From MED-G78 sp964275345 (GTDB lineage: Bacteria > Pseudomonadota > Gammaproteobacteria > Magnimaribacterales > D2472), in assembly GCA_964275345.1 (NCBI GenBank), contig CAXYBK010000003.1:744001-808000 (forward strand): a stretch of 64,000 nt of DNA, read 5' to 3'. A program made the position numbers and the translations under genes. Of the stretch, positions 37,662 to 46,409 are shown piece by piece. Position 1 is the stretch's first letter, and each line of letters opens with the position of its first letter. Under the pieces are notes generated by a model that ran no database searches, was not told the DNA's origin, and saw only the letters and a program-made list of their open reading frames with translations.

Positions 37662-38148
37662 AAATAACAAAGGCTTTACCTTATTAGAATTACTAGTAGT
37701 ACTTCTAATAATTGGAATTGCATCATCAGTTATTCTTATAAATACATCCTCTGTAAATCAAATTATAAAAGGCCAAACGTCAGTTGAAAAAAACTTCCAA
37801 CTTATGTCAGAGGAGAGTATTCTTTCAAGTAAGATTCTGGGATGGTTTCCTGGAAAATCATCACAAAAAATTTATATATTAGATACTACTGGAAATAAAA
37901 GTTCTGAATTTAATTCAGATTCATTGGATTCATACTGGAATAGCATTGCTGAATACAAAAAAATTATAAAAGGCAGCGATGGAGAAGAGATCGAATTAGA
38001 ATCAGACTTAACAGAATATCCAGTAATAATCTTTTATCCCTCAGGAGAAAATTCAGGTGCTGAGTTATTAGTTTATAGAAATGAATATATTCAAAAAATA
38101 ACAATCTCTCAAAATGGCAAGATTATTAATGAAACAGAACTTAAGTAA
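37642..38148 (+). CDS. gspH: Minor pseudopilin GspH (probable TTG start)
   Basis: Prepilin leader ...NKNNKG followed by FTLLELLVVLLIIGIA. The frame is open upstream inside gspG to an ATG at 37552, but that would give a leader of about 40 residues. TTG 37642 gives an 11-residue leader and a 20-base overlap with gspG, which fits this tightly packed operon. The C-terminal domain is poorly conserved, as in other GspH proteins. Confidence 0.85.
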   Translation: MATGCNKNNKGFTLLELLVVLLIIGIASSVILINTSSVNQIIKGQTSVEKNFQLMSEESILSSKILGWFPGKSSQKIYILDTTGNKSSEFNSDSLDSYWNSIAEYKKIIKGSDGEEIELESDLTEYPVIIFYPSGENSGAELLVYRNEYIQKITISQNGKIINETELK

Positions 38149-38497
38149 AGGCTTTAGCTTATTAGAGGTAGCAATTGCACTATTAATTTTGAGCACCTCT
38201 GTAATAGCTATTTACCAAGTAATATCCTCCTCTACGATTTCAACATTCGAACTAGAGGATAGATATATAGCAAGAGAGATTGGTAATAATCGAGTAGCTC
38301 TAATGAATACAATTGATATACCTCAAGGCACAGGAACTAGAGAGGGAGCAATTGATATGGCGGGTTTTGAATGGGAGTGGAGAGAGGAGATTTCTAAAGG
38401 CCCAGCAATAAATGTTTATGAGTATTCAATTCTAATTAAGAAATCATCTGCTACAAATTATATCTATGAAGCAAGAGGTTATCTTGTTAAAAAATAA
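38114..38497 (+). CDS. gspI: Minor pseudopilin GspI
   Basis: Leader MKQNLSKG then FSLLEVAIALLILST; soluble part with REIGNNRVALMN and FEWEWREEI, typical of GspI. Two starts are possible: ATG 38114 or ATG 38129, the latter giving an eight-residue leader. Either overlaps gspH. Forms the pseudopilus tip with GspH, J and K. Confidence 0.88.
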   Translation: MARLLMKQNLSKGFSLLEVAIALLILSTSVIAIYQVISSSTISTFELEDRYIAREIGNNRVALMNTIDIPQGTGTREGAIDMAGFEWEWREEISKGPAINVYEYSILIKKSSATNYIYEARGYLVKK

Positions 38498-39086
38498 TAA
38501 AAAAGGATTTACTCTTATTGAGGTGCTCGTATCCATTGTAATACTGAGCATCATCGCAATTGTCTCAACAAATTTTTTACAGTCTTCGATAACAGCTAGA
38601 GAAGAGGGTGCAAATAAATTACAAAATATTAAAGAGCTCAATATAGCTTCAAGCATTGTAAGAAGAGATATGCGTCAAATTCTCAACGTTCCAATAAGAG
38701 ATTACTTTGGAAATAATTTAAAAGGTAATTTTATTGCCGATACTGTTTCTAATTCTATTGTATTTACCACTTTAGTAAACTCCTCTTTTTCAACCTCAAG
38801 AGTTCGAAGAGTCGAATATATATATCAAGATGAAGATTTTATAAGAAGACAATATTTTGCTGATAATCCTTATTCATATGAAGAATATTTTGAGACAATT
38901 CTTCTGGGCGGAGTTACTGATATTGAATTTAGTTACATGACTAATAGAAAATGGTATGCCGTATGGCCAATCGACATTATTACAAAAGCTAAAATACCAG
39001 AATTAGTAAAGATAACTTTCACTAAAAATAATTTGCAATATGAGTGGATTATCAATCCAAATATAGATTATGTATATAAAAGATAA
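38466..39086 (+). CDS. gspJ: Minor pseudopilin GspJ
   Basis: Leader LKNNKKG then FTLIEVLVSIVILSI, followed by the GspJ domain (REEGANKLQNIKELN, RRDMRQILNVPIRD, YIYQDEDFIRRQY). ATG 38466 is given, but TTG 38484 has a better ribosome site (AAGAGG) and a shorter leader. It overlaps gspI by 14-32 bases depending on start. Confidence 0.88.
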   Translation: MKQEVILLKNNKKGFTLIEVLVSIVILSIIAIVSTNFLQSSITAREEGANKLQNIKELNIASSIVRRDMRQILNVPIRDYFGNNLKGNFIADTVSNSIVFTTLVNSSFSTSRVRRVEYIYQDEDFIRRQYFADNPYSYEEYFETILLGGVTDIEFSYMTNRKWYAVWPIDIITKAKIPELVKITFTKNNLQYEWIINPNIDYVYKR

Positions 39087-40044
39087 AGAAAAAGGGGTAA
39101 TTTTGATCTCTGTTTTGTTAATTGTCCTTGTGCTATCTGCAATAGCTATGTCAATTGGCAATAATTTTCTATTAGCCTTTAAGAGGTCTATATACCAAGA
39201 TCTGCAAACAAATAGCTTTGAGTTATTTAAGAATATTGAGTCTATCTCCATAAAAAGAATTGAAGAGAAAAATAGATTTGGATCACAAGCGTTGACTAAA
39301 GAAGACCCTTTATTTAAAGATACCTTCTATTTTGAATTACCTAATGGTCAGTTATATGCGCAAATATCAGATGCTTCAAATTGCTTAAATATTAACTCTG
39401 TTGTGTCCTTATCCAATAAAAATTATATTCAAAATCCAAAAGGAATGGCATCTATAAAAAAGCTTCTACTACTCAAAGAATTTGATGAAAGAGATATAGA
39501 TTCATTGATAGATCAGATGATTGACTGGATTGATATTGATAATCAACCAAGACAAGGAGGGTTAGAGGATTACTTTTATACAGGCCCTCTTCATACCCCT
39601 CAACAATATACTAGCAAAAGACTTTTTTATGATCTGTCTGAACTTAAAAACCTACCTGCATGGAGAAAATTTAATTGGAATGATATTGATAAAAATTTAT
39701 GTTCAATTCCAATTTCAGGAAACTCTAAAGTGAATATAAATACATTAAATATAGAGGATTCAGAGCTTCTATCTTCTTTGTTACCAAATGCAACAGTAAA
39801 AGATGCTGAGGCAATAATTGCTAATATCCCACAAGAGGGTTTTGTTGATATATCCCAACTAGTTACTGAATTTCCTGGAGTTGATTTTACTAAGAGCGAT
39901 GCTAGTATTTCATTTACATCAAATCTATTTTCCATAAAATCTGAGATAATAAGCGATGAGTTGAAAATCAGCTCGGAAAGTATTATGTATTTGGAAAATA
40001 ACAGGAATGGATATGTTGTTTCAAGAACATACAATGGACTTTAA
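39070..40044 (+). CDS. gspK: Pseudopilin tip protein GspK
   Basis: 324 residues, the largest pseudopilin: leader MYIKDKEKG then VILISVLLIVLVLSAIA, lacking the Glu at +5, as is usual for GspK. The middle has DASNCLNINSV and LIDQMIDWIDIDNQPRQGG (helical insertion with a calcium-type acidic patch) and KVNINTLN repeats. Overlaps gspJ by 17 bases. Confidence 0.92.
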   Translation: MYIKDKEKGVILISVLLIVLVLSAIAMSIGNNFLLAFKRSIYQDLQTNSFELFKNIESISIKRIEEKNRFGSQALTKEDPLFKDTFYFELPNGQLYAQISDASNCLNINSVVSLSNKNYIQNPKGMASIKKLLLLKEFDERDIDSLIDQMIDWIDIDNQPRQGGLEDYFYTGPLHTPQQYTSKRLFYDLSELKNLPAWRKFNWNDIDKNLCSIPISGNSKVNINTLNIEDSELLSSLLPNATVKDAEAIIANIPQEGFVDISQLVTEFPGVDFTKSDASISFTSNLFSIKSEIISDELKISSESIMYLENNRNGYVVSRTYNGL

Positions 40045-40052
40045 AATAGAAA

Positions 40053-41219
40053 ATGAATAGATATTTATTACATAACTTAAGCAATAACCATAACGAAGTT
40101 GAGGTTTTTCATTATGTTGATAATATTTTTCAGTCAAAAAAACTACTTCACTTGGATGATATTTCTAGTCATATAGGCTCAGACTCAGAAATTTTTTATT
40201 TTATACCTTCTTCAAAAATATCATCTGTAAAGTTAGATATATCAGCTGATGATACTGATGAAGCAGTTCGAGCAAGATTATTGTCTGAGATGGATGATTT
40301 TATAGTGAGTGACATTTCTGAGAATGAAATCTTCATTCATAGAAATTCTAAACTCAATTTAGCAATTTTAATTGATAAGAGTTACCTCATATCTATCACT
40401 GAAAAATTAAGAAGCACAGGTTCAAAAATTTATATTTATCCTGAGCATATGTTGTCTTTTTTAAAAGATGAATCTTCAATTTTCAAGGTCTCAGATAGAA
40501 TCATTTTCTCATTTTCTGCTGGAGAGGGCTTTTCACAAAATGAGATAAATTTAGATGATTATGTAAAGTTAGTTAAGAAAGAAAGAGAAAACTTTTTGCC
40601 AAAGATATATCTAAGTAATAATATTCTTGCTGAAAATTTTAAAAATAGCGAGATAGAGGATGTTAGTCTTGAATCACTTCATCTAGTTTTTATAAAAGAA
40701 CACTCATTTCTTCCCAATCTTTATCGTGGTGGTTTCCATTTAGATTATTGGATAAAAAGATATCAAATTAATAAACTTGATCTTGCTTTAGCAATTGCTG
40801 CTATGAGTCTTCTAGTCATTTATCCAATTTCTAGTACATTTTTAAATAACTCTTATGCTGATGAGTATAAAACTGAAACCGTAAGCCTTTTTAAAAAGAT
40901 CAATCCTAATATTAAAAAAGTTGTTAATCCTAGAAGGCAAATTGATGAGATTTTGAATTCCTATAGTTTAGAACAAGCCTCAAATTTAAATATTTCTGGA
41001 CTAGATAGTATAAAAAGACTTGATATAGCTGAAATTACTAAGCTTTATATGGATATTGATAAATCTGAGGCTCAACTAACTCTGTCTGGTCTTGGAAGCA
41101 CTCAATATCAGTTTTTGATCAATCTCTTGCCCCAAGCAAACCTAACTTTGATAAAAGAGGATATTAAAACATCAGAAGGGCAAGTTTCAGGGTTGATTAT
41201 CATTGGGCTATCAGGTTAA
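40053..41219 (+). CDS. gspL: Type II secretion protein GspL
   Basis: 388 residues: cytoplasmic actin-like N-terminal domain (about 1-235), a single TM helix near 245-262 (DLALAIAAMSLLVIY), and a periplasmic ferredoxin-like domain. It couples GspE to the membrane platform. Sequence conservation is low, so the call rests on architecture and on its position between gspK and gspM. Confidence 0.85.
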   Translation: MNRYLLHNLSNNHNEVEVFHYVDNIFQSKKLLHLDDISSHIGSDSEIFYFIPSSKISSVKLDISADDTDEAVRARLLSEMDDFIVSDISENEIFIHRNSKLNLAILIDKSYLISITEKLRSTGSKIYIYPEHMLSFLKDESSIFKVSDRIIFSFSAGEGFSQNEINLDDYVKLVKKERENFLPKIYLSNNILAENFKNSEIEDVSLESLHLVFIKEHSFLPNLYRGGFHLDYWIKRYQINKLDLALAIAAMSLLVIYPISSTFLNNSYADEYKTETVSLFKKINPNIKKVVNPRRQIDEILNSYSLEQASNLNISGLDSIKRLDIAEITKLYMDIDKSEAQLTLSGLGSTQYQFLINLLPQANLTLIKEDIKTSEGQVSGLIIIGLSG

Positions 41220-41221
41220 TT

Positions 41222-41680
41222 ATGAAAGAAATATTCAATAATCTTCAAAACCGTGAAAAAAGTTTATTAATTATTTTAGCCTGTATTATTATTTTAGGCA
41301 TTCTGTTGTCCTCAGCGACCAATCTTTACAGTAATCTACAAAACTCTTCTCAAAGATTAAATTCTGCGAAATCAGATTATGATTATGTCTACCAACAAGC
41401 TGAAGTCTTATCGCTAAATCTTGCGCAAAAGTCTTTTTTACTAGATGCAGAAAATACTTATGCTGAGCTTGATAAGGTGGCTCGAGATTTTGAGTTAATT
41501 AATTACATTCTAACCAAGGATGATTCAGAGCTTAAGATTGTTTACATTCTAAATGATCTTGAGAAATCACTGTTGTTTATTGAAGAGTCAGTTAAGATTA
41601 TCGGAATAACACCAGCTTTTATTGATGTATCAAGACTTAATGAGATAAAACGATTTACGGTTATCTATAATATAAAGTAA
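41222..41680 (+). CDS. gspM: Type II secretion protein GspM
   Basis: 152 residues: short cytoplasmic N-terminus with NLQNREKSLLI, TM helix (about 15-33), coiled-coil-like and small periplasmic domain. Size, N-terminal motif and position after gspL fit GspM. It is the last gene of the operon; gspN is absent. A convergent Ppx/GppA gene ends 13 bases further on. Confidence 0.82.
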   Translation: MKEIFNNLQNREKSLLIILACIIILGILLSSATNLYSNLQNSSQRLNSAKSDYDYVYQQAEVLSLNLAQKSFLLDAENTYAELDKVARDFELINYILTKDDSELKIVYILNDLEKSLLFIEESVKIIGITPAFIDVSRLNEIKRFTVIYNIK

Positions 41681-41693
41681 TTTTAAAAGCTAA

Positions 41694-42554
41694 TTAGTTG
41701 TTTTTAATTTGAATCTTTTCTGAATAAAGTTCATGAAATAGCTTAACAGCTGTTGAATCAGAAACTCCCCAACTGGTTGCATGAATTTTTGAAATAGAGA
41801 GCTCACTAATTATTTGCGAATATATTTCAATAGCTGAGTCAATAACATCAACTCTGTCATCTTTCAGGTTATATTTAGATTTCTTTTCTGATTTATCTAG
41901 CTTTGAGAGCTCTATAGCTTTTTTATTAAAATCTTCAATAGTTAAAGACTTTACTTTATAAATATTTAGAAAAGATCTTATATTTCCTCCTATTCCTACA
42001 AGCTTCATTTTTCTTTGATGCTGAACTAACCAATCAAGCATTCTTTCCCATTCATCTTTATGATCCATGCCTAAATAATTTCTTACAGCACCAAGCTGAA
42101 AAGACTGTATATAATCTTTTTCTTTTGTATGAATATAGAATTCAGTAGAACCTCCTCCAATATCTACATATATCTTATCTGTTGAAGCCTGAGCTTTTGG
42201 GTGAAACCTAATTAATTTAGCTTCCTCTAACCCAGAGATTATTCTTATTGGATGCTCAATACTATTTTCTACCATTCGTCTTGCATCCTCAGAGTTTGAG
42301 GTGTCTCTAAACGCTGAAGTTGCTACAATTTCGTACATTTCTATCTGATTTTCTTCAAAGTATTTCTTATACTTTTCTAAAACATCAATGAGCGCTTTTA
42401 ACTTTTCCTCTGAAAGAAAGCCGTCTTTAAATACATCTGTACCTAGCCTCATTGGAGTTCTTTTACTTTCTATAAATTCAATAGAAGTTGGAGTGGTAGA
42501 AAATATTTTAGATTTAATGGCATTTGTACCTATATCTATAGCCGCAATTTTCAT
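41694..42554 (-). CDS. Ppx/GppA-family exopolyphosphatase
   Basis: 286 residues, only the two-domain actin-like core: AAIDIGTNAIKSKIF (phosphate 1), VATSAFRDTSN, ISGLEEAKLI and IYVDIGGGSTEFYI (phosphate 2). The C-terminal HD-like region of E. coli Ppx/GppA is missing, as in the shorter family members. It hydrolyses polyphosphate or pppGpp. It follows PPK2 by five bases on the same strand, which favours a polyphosphate role. Confidence 0.88.
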   Translation of the reverse strand: MKIAAIDIGTNAIKSKIFSTTPTSIEFIESKRTPMRLGTDVFKDGFLSEEKLKALIDVLEKYKKYFEENQIEMYEIVATSAFRDTSNSEDARRMVENSIEHPIRIISGLEEAKLIRFHPKAQASTDKIYVDIGGGSTEFYIHTKEKDYIQSFQLGAVRNYLGMDHKDEWERMLDWLVQHQRKMKLVGIGGNIRSFLNIYKVKSLTIEDFNKKAIELSKLDKSEKKSKYNLKDDRVDVIDSAIEIYSQIISELSISKIHATSWGVSDSTAVKLFHELYSEKIQIKNN

Positions 42555-42559
42555 ATTAG

Positions 42560-43399
42560 TTAACTATCATCAGAATATTTTGTTATGGACATATACTGCT
42601 CATAATTTAGATTGTTAAAAATAACACCGTCAAGGCTTGCTGAATAATTTGCGATGTCTTTAGACCAAGACACTGGTTTTAAAAGTTTCTTTTTTTCATA
42701 ATCAGTTTTATTTAATAAAAATCGAAGCGCGGTTAATCTTGCAATCATTTTATTATTAGAATTGATTACAATCCAAGGAGAGTTTTCCGTTGATGTTTTA
42801 CTAAACATTTGCTCCTTATATAGAGTGAAGGCATCCCATTTTGTCACTATTCGCTCATCATTTTCTGACAACTTCCAGTATTTGAGTTGAGAGTTTCTTC
42901 GAGCATTTATTCTTTTTTTTTGCTGATCCTTTGATAATGAAAAATAGAATTTTGTAATCTCTGTACCTGAATTGGTAAGATCATCTTCCCATGTATTAAC
43001 TTTGTTCATAAATGCTCTATATTGCTTTTCATTACAATAATTCATAACAGGTTCAGTTATAGCTCTTGTATACCAGGACCTATCTAAAAAGGCTATTTCA
43101 CCATTTTTTGGCAATACCTTTTGCCATCTTTGAAACCAATGTGATGACTCCCATTTAGATGGGATACCAAGATGTACATAGCGAAAATTTTTAGGTATGA
43201 GGTGCTCAGAAAAGAATTTTATTGCTGAGCTTTTCCCAGCCGTATCCCTTCCTTCAAAGGCTATACAAATCTTTCTATTATTTTTAATAACATCTTCTTG
43301 TAATTTTAAAAGTTCAATCTGCAATCTTCTTTTTTCAAGCGCATACGCGCTAGGATTAAGTTGTTTGTAGATAGTTTGATCTAATGATATTAATGACAT
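42560..43399 (-). CDS. ppk2: Polyphosphate kinase 2
   Basis: 279 residues of the single-domain PPK2 family: Walker A EGRDTAGKSS (about 49-58), WFQRWQKVLPKNGEIAFLDRSWY with the Walker B/lid residues, and TKFYFSLSKDQQKKRI. It makes nucleoside di- or triphosphates from polyphosphate, or the reverse. Operon with the Ppx/GppA gene; divergent from the PiT transporter, with a shared 148-base promoter region holding phased TTCAC repeats. Confidence 0.93.
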   Translation of the reverse strand: MSLISLDQTIYKQLNPSAYALEKRRLQIELLKLQEDVIKNNRKICIAFEGRDTAGKSSAIKFFSEHLIPKNFRYVHLGIPSKWESSHWFQRWQKVLPKNGEIAFLDRSWYTRAITEPVMNYCNEKQYRAFMNKVNTWEDDLTNSGTEITKFYFSLSKDQQKKRINARRNSQLKYWKLSENDERIVTKWDAFTLYKEQMFSKTSTENSPWIVINSNNKMIARLTALRFLLNKTDYEKKKLLKPVSWSKDIANYSASLDGVIFNNLNYEQYMSITKYSDDS

Positions 43400-43439
43400 G
43401 TAATCTTTATAATAAAGTTTATTTTTCTAAGAAAAACAG

Positions 43440-43498
43440 TTCACTAAAAAGTAAAACTATTTCACTAAAAAGTACAGGTTTCTTCACTTAAATGTCAC
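43440..43498. promoter_or_regulatory. Candidate PhoB-type binding region between ppk2 and pit
   Basis: TTCAC/GTCAC elements begin at 43440, 43461, 43483 and 43494, spaced 21, 22 and 11 bases, close to multiples of the 11-base Pho-box period. The last pair reads CTTCACT-TAAA-TGTCACA, a half-good Pho box. The 14-base direct repeat TTCACTAAAAAGTA occurs at 43440 and 43461. It lies between divergent ppk2 and pit. Confidence 0.45.
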
Positions 43499-43547
43499 AC
43501 AAAAAAGTTCAAATGTATTCATATAAACTTTAATAAGATAATTTAAT

Positions 43548-44795
43548 ATGGAAACTTTATTTCTTGACCCGACCTTAATACTCATTATAGCAGCTTTTGC
43601 TGGCTTCTTTATGGCTTTTGGGATTGGAGCTAATGATGTTGCTAATGCAATGGGAACTTCAGTAGGCAGCAAAGCCATAACTTTTAAACAAGCAGTCATA
43701 ATTGCTGCTATTTTTGAATTTTTAGGAGCTTATCTTGCCGGAGGCGAAGTTACTTCAACAATAAGAAAAGGGATAGTTGATCCTAACCTTTACGCAGACA
43801 ACAATAATATCTTTATTATAGGAATGTTATCGGCCTTAATGGCAGCAGGAACCTGGTTGTATATTGCTAGCAGAAAAGGATGGCCTGTATCAACTACACA
43901 CTCAATAGTTGGTGCAATTGTTGGTTTTGTTGTTATCTCTCTTGGCTTCGAAGCAGTATCTTGGTCAAAAGTAGGAACTATTGCATCTAGTTGGGTTATA
44001 TCACCAATAACAGCTGGAACTATGTCATTCTTAATATTCTTAAGTGCTAAGAAGCTTATTTTAGATAGACCTAATCCAGAACAAGCAGCGATATCATTAA
44101 TTCCTTTTTACAGTTTCTTTGTAGCTGTCATTATTGGACTAGTTACAGCAAGAAAAGGCTTGAAACATGTCGGTTTGCCTCTTTCTGATAGTGAGGTTCT
44201 TATGGTCACAATTGGATTTGGTGTCATTGTCTCAATAATTACAGCTATTCTCTTAAACTTAAATGCTAAAAAGATTAAAGAGTATGGAGTTGAATCTGCT
44301 TTTGCAATTCTTATGATTGTTACAGCTTCAGCTATGGCTTTTGCACATGGCTCTAATGACGTTGCAAATGCAATAGGTCCAGTTTCAGCAATCATCAGCG
44401 TTGCTAGTGAAGGGTCAATTGGCTCTAAAGCTTCTGTGAACTCATGGGTATTACTTCTTGGTGGGATTGGTATTGTTTTTGGTCTAGCCATGCTGGGTGG
44501 AAAAGTTATTAAAACTGTTGGTACAAAGATTACAACATTAACACCAAGCTTAGGATTCTCTGCTGAAATGGCAGCAGCATCTACTGTAGTTGCTGCGACT
44601 TATCTAGGGTTTCCAATATCTACAACTCATACTTTGGTGGGAGCTGTCATTGGGGTAGGTCTTGCAAAAGGAGTGTCACATATAGATCTAAACTCCATTG
44701 GAAGAATTGTTCTTTCTTGGTTAATAACAATACCTATTGGAGCATCTTTAACCATACTTTTTTATGTTATTTTAAGAATCATTTTTGGTGTCTAG
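43548..44795 (+). CDS. pit: Inorganic phosphate transporter, PiT family
   Basis: 415 residues, about ten TM helices, with the two inverted PiT signature repeats GANDVANAMGTSVGS (near 25-40) and GSNDVANAIGPVSA (near 267-280) and the paired PVSTTHSIVGAI / PISTTHTLVGAV motifs. Low-affinity, cation-coupled phosphate uptake across the inner membrane. It starts a phosphate-related run with a porin, TetR regulator and phytase. Confidence 0.95.
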   Translation: METLFLDPTLILIIAAFAGFFMAFGIGANDVANAMGTSVGSKAITFKQAVIIAAIFEFLGAYLAGGEVTSTIRKGIVDPNLYADNNNIFIIGMLSALMAAGTWLYIASRKGWPVSTTHSIVGAIVGFVVISLGFEAVSWSKVGTIASSWVISPITAGTMSFLIFLSAKKLILDRPNPEQAAISLIPFYSFFVAVIIGLVTARKGLKHVGLPLSDSEVLMVTIGFGVIVSIITAILLNLNAKKIKEYGVESAFAILMIVTASAMAFAHGSNDVANAIGPVSAIISVASEGSIGSKASVNSWVLLLGGIGIVFGLAMLGGKVIKTVGTKITTLTPSLGFSAEMAAASTVVAATYLGFPISTTHTLVGAVIGVGLAKGVSHIDLNSIGRIVLSWLITIPIGASLTILFYVILRIIFGV

Positions 44796-44799
44796 AAGT

Positions 44800-45720
44800 A
44801 TGATTTCTAAAAAATATTTTGTTTTAAGAAAAATACTCTTTATAAGCTTTTTAGCAATTAGTTTTACAAGTAATGCTGATATAAATTTTTATGGGAAAGT
44901 TAATGTTAGCTTAGAAGATACAGATTTAAATGCCTCAAGCAAAACAGAATTTAAAAATAATGCTTCAAGAATTGGCTTTAAAGGATCTTTTGATATTTCA
45001 TCATCTCTTGAGCTATCTTTTCAAATTGAGGAAGAGATAGATCCAACTGACTTTAAAGCAGACGGTGACAAAGTCTTTAAAGAAAGAAATTCTTTTATTG
45101 CTATAAGTGGAAGTTTTGGAGAATTCCTTGCTGGTACTTACGACACAGCTTTTAAGAAGTCACAATTAAAAATAGATCTATTTAATGACACACGAGCTGA
45201 TATTAAATATATTCTGCGTGGAGAAAATAGAATGAATAGCTTTATGGGTTATACAAGTCCTGATTTTATAGAAGGATTTAATCTCTCCATTAATTCAATA
45301 AGCCAATCAACTGGAAGAGGCGAATCTATTGCTTTAAATTACTCAAATAATAATATAAACGCATCTTTAGGGATTGATCAAAACATTAAAGGCTATGATG
45401 CAGAAAGATTTAGCATCATGCTGCCCCTTAGAAATATTGATCTAGGTTTGTTATATCAAACATCGAAAAAATTATCCTCAGCAAAATCTTATTCAGGTCA
45501 TGTCGTTAGCATGAAAAAAAAGGTTTCTAATAAAGGAAGTGTATATGCTCAAAATGCCAAATCAAATATGAGAATTATCTCTGGTAATCAAAACTCTATT
45601 GGGTATTCATACAAAATAAATAAATCTACAAAAGCATTTATTCATTACTCTAGCCTCAGCAAAGAGGATAAAGATGAAGACGTTGTTTTTACATCTATTG
45701 GCTTTGAATATAAATTTTAG
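44800..45720 (+). CDS. Gram-negative outer-membrane porin
   Basis: 306 residues from ATG 44800 (a GTG at 44785 would overlap pit). Signal peptide (to about residue 25, ...SNADI), then NFYGKVNVSLED and many alternating beta strands, ending in the OMP C-terminal signature with final Phe (GFEYKF). Fits the general porin_4 type, short version. Immediately after pit, so it may pass phosphate or phosphorylated compounds; that is inference. Confidence 0.85.
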   Translation: MISKKYFVLRKILFISFLAISFTSNADINFYGKVNVSLEDTDLNASSKTEFKNNASRIGFKGSFDISSSLELSFQIEEEIDPTDFKADGDKVFKERNSFIAISGSFGEFLAGTYDTAFKKSQLKIDLFNDTRADIKYILRGENRMNSFMGYTSPDFIEGFNLSINSISQSTGRGESIALNYSNNNINASLGIDQNIKGYDAERFSIMLPLRNIDLGLLYQTSKKLSSAKSYSGHVVSMKKKVSNKGSVYAQNAKSNMRIISGNQNSIGYSYKINKSTKAFIHYSSLSKEDKDEDVVFTSIGFEYKF

Positions 45721-45776
45721 TTACTTTATTTTTATTTCTTAATTTACTTTTCTAAACATTTGTCCATAATTAGGTT

Positions 45777-46373
45777 ATGGGTGTAAATGCTAAACAAGAT
45801 AGAAGCAAATTAAGGGTAGCTAAAATTATTGAAGCTGCTCATCAAATACTATTAACTCAAAACTTAGAAGATATAACTATTTCAAACCTAGCAACCCACT
45901 CTGACTTAAAAAGAACTTCTACTTATAAATTTTTTGCAAATCCCGATGACGTTAAACTCTTACTTGTTAAAAGATACTTTGTAGAATGCTCTGCTGAATT
46001 TCGTGAATCTGATAATAATCAAAATTATGATGATCTATCTAAAGCACTTGAGGAGTCAGTAATTAGAATATTTAATTTCTTTTCTAAAAATATCGGTGCG
46101 CAAAAGCTCATTTTGCAAAATACTGTAGCACCTCCAGCTAAGTCTGAAACACTTCACTTGCTATCTTCAGAGGTTATTTCTTTTATTGAAAAAAATATAA
46201 AGCTCCCGTCTATGTTTAACAAAGAGGGCGTCTTTCTTGTTATGGTTCAGATAGTCATATCTATTTTTTCATTAAATATTAAAGAAAATGGTGAGCTGAA
46301 TCAGATTGGAAAATCAGAAGCTCAAAGAGCTTCTTATTCATATTTATTAAGTTGTATTGCACAAAAAGATTAA
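45777..46373 (+). CDS. TetR/AcrR-family regulator
   Basis: 198 residues: N-terminal HTH (KIIEAAHQILLTQNLEDITISNLATHSDLKRTSTYKFF in essence, residues about 14-50) followed by a helical ligand domain of no recognised type. It lies between the porin and the phytase on the same strand. The targets are unknown; the neighbours are the first candidates. Confidence 0.85.
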   Translation: MGVNAKQDRSKLRVAKIIEAAHQILLTQNLEDITISNLATHSDLKRTSTYKFFANPDDVKLLLVKRYFVECSAEFRESDNNQNYDDLSKALEESVIRIFNFFSKNIGAQKLILQNTVAPPAKSETLHLLSSEVISFIEKNIKLPSMFNKEGVFLVMVQIVISIFSLNIKENGELNQIGKSEAQRASYSYLLSCIAQKD

Positions 46374-46409
46374 CTCTATCGATTAATCCTAAACAAGAGA
46401 TCTAATTTC

